From HRBIN24 sp035574155 (GTDB lineage Bacteria; Chloroflexota; Dehalococcoidia; SM23-28-2; HRBIN24): a stretch of 38,037 nucleotides of DNA. Numbering within the stretch: the first letter of the stretch is position 1; each line of letters starts with the position of its first letter. The notes under the pieces were generated by a model that saw only the letters and a program-made list of their open reading frames with translations, had not been told where the DNA came from and did not search any database. The stretch spans positions 1 to 38,037 of the forward strand of contig DATLZD010000046.1 in the NCBI GenBank assembly GCA_035574155.1, in the 5' to 3' direction. This document shows positions 31,880-38,037 of this stretch, in pieces. A program made the translations under genes and the position numbers.

Positions 31880-32359
31880 TCAGCCCTGTCCCCGCTCCTG
31901 GGCGGCCAGCTCCCTCACTATGCGCAACGCCTCGCGGGCGTGCACCTCCATGTCCATCTCGCTGGCGATGACGCCGCGGATGATGCCCTGCTTGTCGATG
32001 ACGTAGGTGACCCGTGGGGGCACCGGCCGGTCGTCGCGCCAGACCCCATAATCGCGACAGGTCTGGTAGCGGGGCCAGTCGCTGAGGAGGGGATAGGGCA
32101 GTCCCAGCTCGCGGGCGAAGACGCCCTGGCTGGGGAAGGGGTCCACGCTCACGCCCAGGACCTGGGCGTCGGCCTCCGCGAACTCCTGGGAGAGGTCGCG
32201 GAAGCAGCAGAGCTCCCGCGTTCAGCCAGGGGTGAAGGCCAGCAGGTAAAAGGCCAGCACCACATGCTTCTTGCCCAGGAAGTCCGACAGGCGCACCTGC
32301 TGACGCTGGGGGTCGGTGAGGACGAACTCAGGGGCCCGGTCTCCCACCTGGAGGGGCAT
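31880..32359 (-). CDS. Bcp-type peroxiredoxin with in-frame UGA at the catalytic position (candidate selenoprotein)
   Basis: Read through one UGA, this is a 159-residue peroxiredoxin of the Bcp/PrxQ group, which reduces peroxides using a thiol or selenol. The frame begins MPLQVGDRAPEFVLTD with an AAAGGAGC ribosome site and runs unbroken to the end except for TGA at 32224-32222, codon 46. The context is AFTPG-U-TRELCCFRD: exactly where Bcp proteins have the peroxidatic cysteine (TPGCTREAC). A resolving cysteine, Cys51, is five residues later, as in E. coli Bcp (Cys45/Cys50). The C-terminal part is well conserved (YVIDKQGIIRGVI). Selenocysteine insertion is the natural reading; a chance nonsense mutation of TGC/TGT at this one codon is the alternative. 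It follows a CopC-like gene by 16 bp. No sel genes are in the window. Confidence 0.85.
32197..32220 (-). promoter_or_regulatory. Hairpin immediately 3' of the UGA, possible bacterial SECIS element
   Basis: One base after the UGA, on the coding strand, CGCGGGAGC (32220-32212) pairs with GCUUCCGCG (32205-32197) to form a nine-pair stem with one G-U wobble and a six-base loop UCUGCU. Bacterial SECIS elements lie within the reading frame just after the UGA and present a loop with G to SelB. The loop here starts about 10 nt from the UGA, nearer than the usual 16 nt or more, so the match is partial. Confidence 0.45.
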
Positions 32360-32375
32360 GGCGCTCCTTTCTGGC

Positions 32376-32927
32376 CTAGTGGTGGCCTACCAGCGACTCC
32401 GATTCGGCTTCGGCCTGGGGACGGTGGGGCTCGTAGCCGATGCTGCGCCGTATGAGGGTCAGCACCAGCCCCGCAGCCGCCGCCCCTGCCACCGAGACGG
32501 TGGTCAGGATGGCCAGGCGCAACACGTCAGGCGGCTCGGGAGGGGCCACCGTGAAGGTGAGGGACCCGCTCAGGGACTGGCCGCCCTGCTCCTGTCGGAC
32601 CATCCAAAAGAGGGTGTAGGCGCCGGCGGCCTGCTGGGGCCAGGAGGGCCGGGCCTCGAGACAGGTGCCGTCCTCGCTGGGCGAGGCCGTCAGCGGCACG
32701 GTGCCACCCCCGGCCCGGGCCAGGCTCAGGGTGTAGTCAGCGCTTCCGGAGCGCGCGATGGGCTCGCTGAAGCACAGGCGCACCACCTGGGGCGGACGGC
32801 CCAGGCGGGCGTCCTGCTTGGGGGTGCTCTCGGTAAGACGCGGCTGGGCTAGGGCAGGCGCGGCGGTGGCCAGCGAGAGGGCCACAGCCGCCAGGAACAG
32901 ACCAACGAGCTTGCCAGGCCCACTCAT
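32376..32927 (-). CDS. CopC-domain protein with C-terminal membrane anchor
   Basis: A 183-residue exported protein. The signal peptide (1-27, cleavage after ATAAPALA) is followed by a CopC-type beta barrel (TESTPKQDARLGRPPQVVRLCFSEPI, YTLFWMVRQEQGGQSLSGSLTFTV) and a transmembrane helix near 133-155 with a polar tail. CopC proteins bind copper outside the membrane, but the mature protein begins Gln-Pro-Arg, lacking the N-terminal His that binds Cu(II) in classical CopC, so metal binding is uncertain. ATG 32927 has GGAGG at close spacing; a TAGAAT (32953-32948) is a candidate -10. It precedes the peroxiredoxin by 16 bp. Confidence 0.8.
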   Translation of the reverse strand: MSGPGKLVGLFLAAVALSLATAAPALAQPRLTESTPKQDARLGRPPQVVRLCFSEPIARSGSADYTLSLARAGGGTVPLTASPSEDGTCLEARPSWPQQAAGAYTLFWMVRQEQGGQSLSGSLTFTVAPPEPPDVLRLAILTTVSVAGAAAAGLVLTLIRRSIGYEPHRPQAEAESESLVGHH

Positions 32928-33021
32928 CTCTCGCCTCCGAAGGCAGCATTCTAGCGAAAACACCCATCAGGCCATCGTCTTTGTATCTGCGCGGCCGGCA
33001 GCCACGGCCCACATGGATCAT

Positions 33022-33045
33022 TCTGGTCATCAATCTGGTCATCAA
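33022..33045. repeat. Two adjacent copies of a 12-bp direct repeat
   Basis: TCTGGTCATCAA occurs at 33022-33033 and again at 33034-33045 without a gap. It lies between the CopC-like gene and the recombinase remnant, about 95 bp upstream of the CopC start, so it could be a regulator-binding pair or a slippage product. Confidence 0.6.
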
Positions 33046-33126
33046 TTCCGCCTGAAGCCTAGCTTCAGAAAATGCCTGAGAAAACACCCCGCCACTGTCT
33101 GCCCCCATGCGCAATCGCCCCGGCCA

Positions 33127-33734
33127 TCAGCCCTGCCCACCATCACCCGGTGCCGTATCGCTGCCTACCCCACCGTTCATCCGGTCCAGCGCCAGGGCCG
33201 CCTTCCACTGCACCGGGGGCATCACGTGCGAATACACCTTTATGACGTGCTCACCTGACTGTGGCCCAGCCGTTCAGCCACCAACTCGGGTGCACCCCAG
33301 CCGCCAGCGGCAGGGGTTGCCGCCAGGTGGCGCAGGTCGTGGAATCCGAGCGGCCGCAGGCCCGCCCTCGAGGATAGCTCGCCCATCATCCGGTTGGCAA
33401 GATGAATGTTCAGGGGCCCTTCCAGGGACGCCGTGAACACCAGCTCCTCCTTCCCCATGGCCGATCTGTCGCAGCAGCTCCATAAGAGGGGTCACCAAGA
33501 TCATCGCTCTCGTCCTGCCACCCCTGAGAGTCCCCTCCAGCGGCCCCCTCCACCACGTGCAGCGACCGCCTCACCATGACCACGCCCCCTCCAGGTCCAC
33601 GTCCCCCTACCGGCGGAGATCGCCTGCCCTTCAGGGACTGCAGCCAGCCCTCCAGGTAGGTGGACAGAAGGTGCCTGATGCCCCTCGGCCGCTATCGCAT
33701 CCAGGAAGGCCCTGTGCTTCTCCTTGACCTCCAC
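33127..33734 (-). pseudogene. Decayed tyrosine recombinase (phage-type integrase)
   Basis: Fragments in different frames align in order with the catalytic domain of tyrosine recombinases. In transcription order: a helix STYLEGWLQSLKGRR, the strand GDVDLEG (other frame, after a TAG), GVVMVRRSLHVVEG, then in a further frame EELVFTASLEGPLNI, then the box II motif GFHDLRHLAAT with its Arg and His, ERLGHSQVST, and after another one-base shift KVYSHVMP with the nucleophilic tyrosine. At least three frameshifts and one stop make it non-functional. It marks an old integration event. The N-terminal part cannot be recognised upstream of 33734. Confidence 0.75.
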
Positions 33735-34777
33735 TACAGTCTAGATCGCTTGTGCGTTATGGCATCCGAATGCTCTCCACCTCTACACCCGCACTCGACA
33801 GTCGCCGTAACACAGCGGTTGGCGAGTTGGGGATGTCAAGGCGGCGTTGGCTAGTGCCGCGCTGACGCTGGTGTTTAGGCCGCCTACAGGCGGGTGAGGA
33901 CGAAGGCGCCATTCGCGGCCAGCCCAGGACAGGGTGCGTCCGTGGCCCACACCGAGAGGCGGAAGCAGCTTGTCGCCTGTTCGGTGGGACAGGGTGGTGG
34001 GCAACCGGGGATCAGGACGACTCAGGCAGCAGCCCTCTCAATCCTCCGAGGGGCGCAGCGCCAGGCCCCGAAGCCCCTCCGGGCTTCGGGGCCCAGGGCG
34101 GGACATGGCAAAGCCCTGGCGTAACGGCCCGCACCCTCCGCACCTGGCGACCTATCCTCGAGCACTGCCATCACCTGACCGAGCGAGGGAGCGCACTACC
34201 CTACCCAGGCACCCGGGCTCCCTGCCCGCCCGGCGCACCGGGGCGAAGGGGCGCACCTGCAGGCTCAAGACCCTGTCCTCGGGCCGGGGGGACAGGTCCC
34301 CAGGTCGTCGCCCACCAGCACCGCCGCCCCTGGCTTTCCGAGGAGGGATCCCCACGACCATTCCGAGGTTTGTGGGGCTCCCCCTCGTCCACCCACGGCA
34401 GCCCCAGAGGAGGCCGAAGAGGGCCGCCGTGCGCTGGCCGTGGACCACCTACGCGCACCCTCCAGGTAGTGGGCGAGACGGCCTGGCAGGCCAGGAGACA
34501 GCGGCAGATGACCAAGGTCCTTCAGGGGCGGGCACCCCTTCGGCGCTACAGACGCAGCACCGGGGGCCACGCCCGACGCTACACCCACGCCCTCGGGACA
34601 GCTCCCTTTCGTTACAGCCCCCGGGCGACCGCTCGCCCGTGGTTGGCGCTTCCCGTCCCTGGGCCAAGTCCTCGCCCAAAGGAGCTGCGGGCCACGCAGG
34701 GGATCTACCTTCGACGCGCTCGGCGGAGGCGAAAGGCCTGTGCCCCCGATCACCAAGCTAGACACCGGTGTAGCCGT
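33735..34777. other. About 1 kb without a supportable gene
   Basis: Several long open frames exist on both strands, but their residues (mostly Pro, Arg, Gly, Ser and Ala), lack of ribosome sites and mutual overlap indicate GC-rich shadow frames. No domain is recognised. The stretch lies beside the recombinase remnant and may be the eroded remainder of an integrated element. The only clear structure is the 13-bp hairpin at 34064-34093. Confidence 0.5.
34064..34093. repeat. 13-bp perfect inverted repeat with a 4-base loop
   Basis: GGCCCCGAAGCCC (34064-34076) and GGGCTTCGGGGCC (34081-34093) are perfect complements around CTCC. No T-run follows on either side, so a simple Rho-independent terminator is unlikely. 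It may be a mobile-element or REP-like hairpin. Confidence 0.65.
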
Positions 34778-35545
34778 TCATCCGGCTGCCTCCTCCAGGC
34801 CCCAGCGTTCCCTCACCACGCGTTCAGCCTGGCCGAAGAGCAGCCTGTCCACAGTGATCCCCACAGCCACGATGACCAGCATCACAGCGGCCACCCTGCT
34901 GACATCGTTCAGGTCCCGGCCCACGTTGAGCAGGTGGCCGAGGCTCATGCTGACGACCAGCAGCTCGCCGGCCATGAGGGACCTCCAGGCGAAGGACCAC
35001 CCCAGCTTCAGCCCCTGCATAACGGAGGGGATGATGGCCGGCAACACCACGTGCAACAGCAACTGCCAGGGCCGAGCGCCCAGGGTGAGGGCGGCCCGCT
35101 TGAGGACCGGCGGCACCGTCTCGACGCCCGACCGGATGGAGATGGAGATGGCGAACAGCGAGCCCATGACGGTCACGAACATGATGGCCCTCTCGCTGAG
35201 ACCGAACCACAGCACCGCCAGGGGCAGCCAGGTTATGCTCGGCAGCGATTGCAGCCCCAAGACGAGGCTGCCCACGGTGTCCCTGGCCCAGCGCCACGTC
35301 GCCGTCGCCGCCCCGATGACTGAGCCCAGCCCGGAGGCCATCAGGTAGCCCACAGCCAGACGGCGCAGGCTCATGGCCGTGGCCTCCAGGAGAACCCCGG
35401 CCTGGAGGTCCACCCACAGCGAGCGCAGGACGGAACGGGGCGAAGGGAACAGGTAGGACGGCCACGGCCCGAAGACGGCCAGGGCCTGCCATACGCCGAC
35501 GAGGGCGGCATAGAAGACGAGGGCCCGGGCCACCCTAGCGACCAT
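34778..35545 (-). CDS. ABC transporter permease, SsuC/TauC-like
   Basis: A 255-residue inner-membrane permease with six predicted helices. The EAA-type coupling loop is recognisable (RAALTLGARPWQLLLHVVLPAIIPSVMQGLKLG, about 150-182). Related permeases import sulfonates, taurine, nitrate or thiamine precursors. It is the third gene of a binding protein-ATPase-permease operon and overlaps the ATPase gene by 11 bp. The substrate cannot be fixed, since this NMT1/SsuA superfamily covers several small molecules. Confidence 0.9.
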   Translation of the reverse strand: MVARVARALVFYAALVGVWQALAVFGPWPSYLFPSPRSVLRSLWVDLQAGVLLEATAMSLRRLAVGYLMASGLGSVIGAATATWRWARDTVGSLVLGLQSLPSITWLPLAVLWFGLSERAIMFVTVMGSLFAISISIRSGVETVPPVLKRAALTLGARPWQLLLHVVLPAIIPSVMQGLKLGWSFAWRSLMAGELLVVSMSLGHLLNVGRDLNDVSRVAAVMLVIVAVGITVDRLLFGQAERVVRERWGLEEAAG

Positions 35546-36359
35546 GCCTGCCCCCGCTGACGGAAGCCGTCACCGGCTCGCTCCTCAGGGCCTCCCTGAC
35601 CTCCGCCGCCACGTCCACCACCTCGTGGCCGTCCGGCCGCCGCGGCCGCGGGAGCGGCACCGGGACCTCCCGCTTGATGCTGCCGGGCGCCGGCGTCATC
35701 ACCAGCACCCTGTCGGCCAGGACCACCGCCTCGCGCACGTCGTGGGTGACCAGCAGCACCGAGGTGCCCGCCGCCCATATCCTCTGTACCTCCTCATAGA
35801 GGTCCTCCCTGGTCTGGGCGTCCAGGGCGCCGAAGGGCTCGTCCATCAGGAGCAGCCGGGACCCCACCGCCAGGGCGCGGGCCAGTTGGGCCCGCTGCTT
35901 CATGCCGCCCGACAGCTCGTGGGGATGGAGCCCCTGGAACCTCAGCAGCCCCACCAGCTCCAGCAGGCGCTCGGCCTGCTCCCTTCGCTCGCCGCGGCCC
36001 ATCCCCCTCAGCTTCAGGGCGAACTCCACGTTGCCCCGCACGCTCAGCCAGGGGAAGAGGGCCGGCTCCTGGAAGACCATCGCCCTCTCGGCGCCCGGTC
36101 CCGTCACCTGCCTGCCGGCGAAGAGGACGCGACCGCCGTTGGGGCGTTCCAGGCCGGCCACGATGCTGAGCAGGGTCGACTTGCCGCAGCCCGATGGGCC
36201 GACGATGCAGGCGAACTCCCCCTCGGCCAGGGTGAAGGTCACGTCGCGCAGCGCGGCGACGGCCCCGCGTGGCGACCTGAACTCCTTCCTGACCCGCTCC
36301 ACCGCCAGGATGGGATCGACAGACCGGGAGCGGCTCCAGTGCTGGCCTGTCTCCGTCAT
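35535..36359 (-). CDS. ABC transporter ATP-binding protein, SsuB/TauB-like
   Basis: A 274-residue ATPase that powers import through the neighbouring permease. Walker A is GPSGCGKST (54-62), the Q-loop lies in MVFQEPALFPWLSV, the signature is LSGGMKQR (149-156), Walker B is LLLMDEPFGALD (with Asp173-Glu174) and the switch histidine is in LLVTHDVREAV. The ATG overlaps the stop of the binding-protein gene (ATGA), so it would be translationally coupled if that gene is read to its end. Confidence 0.93.
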   Translation of the reverse strand: MTETGQHWSRSRSVDPILAVERVRKEFRSPRGAVAALRDVTFTLAEGEFACIVGPSGCGKSTLLSIVAGLERPNGGRVLFAGRQVTGPGAERAMVFQEPALFPWLSVRGNVEFALKLRGMGRGERREQAERLLELVGLLRFQGLHPHELSGGMKQRAQLARALAVGSRLLLMDEPFGALDAQTREDLYEEVQRIWAAGTSVLLVTHDVREAVVLADRVLVMTPAPGSIKREVPVPLPRPRRPDGHEVVDVAAEVREALRSEPVTASVSGGRHGR

Positions 36360-37409
36360 GGCCGCACCTCCTGGTCGCTGACCGGCGGCAGACCCCTTTC
36401 CCGCAGCACCTCGTTCAGCAGGCTGAGGTCGTAGATGCCGCTCAGGTTCGGCCGCTGCGGCAGGAACCCCAGCCGGTAGGCGTCGTCGGCGGCCTTGCGC
36501 AGGCTGTAGGCGATGGGGTCGTAGGTGAACCGGAGTTCGCCCAGGCGGCCGCCACCACCTCGGCGCTGAGGGTCGCCCCCGTGGACTGCCTGATGGCCTC
36601 CCGCACCAGCCTCTGGGCTTCCTCCGAGTTCGCCGCCAGCCACAGGGTCGTCTCCACGTGCGCCTCCAGCAGCTGCCTGACCACCTCCGGATGCTTCCTC
36701 AGGAACTCGGTCCTGACTATCAGGTGGGTCGTCACGAAGTCGCCCCCGGGCCACAGGGAGCGCTCGTCCAGGAAGACGTGGCCTCCCGCCTCCAGCACCA
36801 GGCGGCTGGCCCAGGGCTCGGGCACCCAGGCGCCGTCGCTCTCCCTCTTCTGGAAGAGGGTCAGTATGTCCGGGTTCGCCGCCGGCACCACCTCCACGTT
36901 GCCGCCGTTCTCCTTGGGTGCAAGGCCGTTGGCCAGGAGATAGGCCCGCAGCGCCACGTCCTGCGTGTTTCCCAGCTGAGGGGTGGCGATGCGCTTGCCA
37001 GCCAGATCCGCCGGCCTCTCGATCCCGCTGTCGGGCCTGACGATGAACAGGGCCCCGCCGCTGGTCGCGCCCGCAACGATGCGCAGCGCCTGACCCTGGG
37101 AGCGCACGTAGCCGTTGATGGCAGGGTTGGGGCCGATGTAGCTGGCGTCGAGCTCGCCGGCGAACAGCGCCTCATCACCGCCGGCCCGGCATTGAAGGCG
37201 TTGGCCTCCAGCCCCACGTCAGGCCCCAGCTTCCGGGCGAAGGCCCCCCTGGCTAGGCCCACCAGGGCCTGGGCATGGGTGAGGTTGGGGAAGTAGCCCA
37301 GCCTCAGGGTCAGGCGCTCCCCCTGTCGGGGAGCCCCGGCCGATGAGCCGCAAGCCAGGGCCAAAGCAAGCACAGCCATCACCGCGAAGAAGACCAGGCG
37401 CATCCTCAT
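36356..37409 (-). pseudogene. SsuA/NMT1-like substrate-binding lipoprotein with two frameshifts
   Basis: The gene for the binding protein of this importer. It starts at ATG 37409 with a perfect AAAGGAGGT site and encodes a lipoprotein signal ending LALAC (lipid-linked Cys20). The first frame runs through TLRLGYFPNLTHAQALVGLA to GPAVM. A one-base loss near 37168-37176 moves the sequence to a second frame (EALFAGELDASYIGPNPAING onward). A further one-base loss near 36535 moves it to the third frame (LRFTYDPIAYSLRKAADDAY to the end). Restoring two bases gives a 351-residue protein of normal length. The permease and ATPase are intact, so sequencing error is as likely as true decay. Confidence 0.8.
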
Positions 37410-38037
37410 GTCTGGACCTCCTTTGCACCTGAACGCTCGAAGCGAGTGTTCCCAGGCCGACAGAGTGTGCTTATGTCCTCGCCGCCAGGCGAGGACATGC
37501 CCGGGCGGAGGTCCTTCCTCTGGCGAAGGTCCCATGAAGACCTTGCGACTGCTGGCTCCTCGTGGGCGCCGGCGGCTGCACGCAGGCAGCCCAGCCGTGC
37601 CATCCGGCAGGGGCCGTCCCCTTCCCTTCAAGCCACGCCCGCGGCGCCGTGCCCCTCCAGCCGTCCCTGGCTACGCCAGCGCCTAAAGCGGTCGCGCCAG
37701 CCAACCCCAACCTCTCGCCGGTGGAATAGTTGACTATTGCATCTAATTAACTCGAAAAAACCCGCGGCAGGCCCTCTGTCAAGGGGGCTCTCGTCCGGAC
37801 CGCACCACAGGTGGCCGGCCGGTGGTGGCCCTGAGGGCAGCGTTGCCTGGCGTGGTGCTCTCGCTGGTTCCTAGACCACCTGCAGGTGGCGAGGAGGCAG
37901 TAGCGCCGCCACCTGGACCACGGCCAACCCGTGCGATGAAGATATCGGGTCGCCCCTGAGCGCCCCCTTCGCCATGGTGGACTCGGACAGCGCCGGGGAG
38001 GATGCCACTCAGGACGAGTCCCTCATCACGCCCCCGG
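37410..38037. other. Non-coding leader and right-edge region of the ABC operon
   Basis: I see no convincing gene here. It holds the leader of the ABC operon, an 11-bp hairpin and, at 37727-37755, a local AT-rich stretch with an A-run. Near the right end, CCACCTGCAGGTGG (37876-37889) is a 14-bp palindrome and a CGCCACCTG copy follows in inverted orientation about 20 bp later. A plus-strand frame open from about 37875 to the window edge has a protein-like acidic tail but no credible start. Confidence 0.45.
37474..37499 (-). repeat. 11-bp perfect hairpin upstream of the ABC binding-protein gene
   Basis: ATGTCCTCGCC (37474-37484) and GGCGAGGACAT (37489-37499) are perfect complements around a 4-base loop. 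The hairpin ends 65 bp before the ATG at 37409, inside the likely mRNA leader. On the upstream side, AAGGTC/GACCTT arms suggest further structure. It may be an operator or part of a leader regulatory RNA; no known riboswitch core is recognised. Confidence 0.6.

Noticed and set aside
31880..32152. A 90-residue peroxiredoxin fragment starting at a GTG after the UGA
   Set aside because: It would lack the whole active site, and the upstream frame with a ribosome site, start and N-terminal domain is intact in the same frame; the UGA readthrough model explains all of it.
34370..35323. A 317-codon plus-strand open frame
   Set aside because: It runs antisense to the conserved ABC permease and has shadow-frame composition (His, Gln, Gly, Asp); no domain or ribosome site.
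37410..37560. TPP, SAM or cobalamin riboswitch upstream of the ABC operon
   Set aside because: None of the conserved core sequences of these classes could be found; only simple hairpins are evident.
37720..37800. Possible Rho-independent terminator on the minus strand ending in a T-run at about 37754
   Set aside because: The hairpin candidates are short or too far from the T-run, and no gene is known upstream on that strand.
37875..38037. Plus-strand partial gene running off the right edge with an acidic Asp/Ser/Glu-rich tail
   Set aside because: No credible start codon or ribosome site, and the window ends too soon to judge.
1..38037. tRNA, rRNA, tmRNA, CRISPR arrays and intact insertion sequences
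   Set aside because: Looked for by eye on both strands; no T-arm or anticodon-stem patterns, no regularly spaced repeats and no transposase were seen.

Overview
The window is GC-rich bacterial DNA with densely packed genes, frequent GTG/TTG starts, strong GGAGG-type ribosome sites and sigma70-like promoters (-35 TTGACC, -10 TATACT or TAGAAT). The gene content (a complex I cluster without an NADH module, GuaB3, an SsuABC-type transporter, MaoC/thiolase operons) and protein style suggest a Chloroflexota bacterium, perhaps Dehalococcoidia-like. This is inference from gene content; no rRNA or other phylogenetic marker was seen.

Layout. 1-3755 (minus): a lipid/steroid-type acyl-CoA operon in transcription order DUF35 OB-fold protein, thiolase-like aldolase, PHP phosphoesterase, MaoC (non-catalytic half), MaoC (catalytic half), SDR dehydrogenase cut by the window edge. 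3868-5137 (minus): two unknown exported or membrane proteins, the second frameshifted. 5345-15099 (plus): complex I operon nuoA-C-D-H-J-K-(small ORF)-L-M-N followed by ybeY. It lacks nuoB, nuoI and nuoEFG. 15096-18611 (plus): dps, dnaX, ybaB and a GH5-like glycosidase. It meets galK (minus), which diverges from recR-recO-two tandem FmdB zinc-ribbon genes (plus). 21985-27104 (minus): rsmI, metG, tatD, a polyprenyl diphosphate synthase and an MNT/HEPN pair. 27160-28385: guaB3 with its own promoter inside an inverted repeat. Then a D-Ala-D-Ala carboxypeptidase (minus), a secreted cohesin/FnIII-like protein (plus) and ruvB (minus).

The most notable locus is 31880-32927 (minus): a CopC-like protein followed by a Bcp-type peroxiredoxin whose catalytic cysteine codon is an in-frame UGA. 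It is read here as a selenocysteine peroxiredoxin, and a stable hairpin lies directly after the UGA. To the right is a decayed tyrosine recombinase (33127-33734), about 1 kb with no convincing gene but a 13-bp perfect hairpin, and an SsuABC/TauABC-type ABC importer (minus). The importer's lipoprotein gene carries two single-base frameshifts, and its leader contains an 11-bp perfect hairpin.

Most genes are housekeeping (respiration, DNA repair, translation). The unusual content is the selenoprotein candidate, the reduced complex I cluster and the ChsH/Ltp2-like operon. Several single-base frameshifts occur in the less conserved parts; whether they are real decay or assembly errors cannot be settled from this sequence alone.
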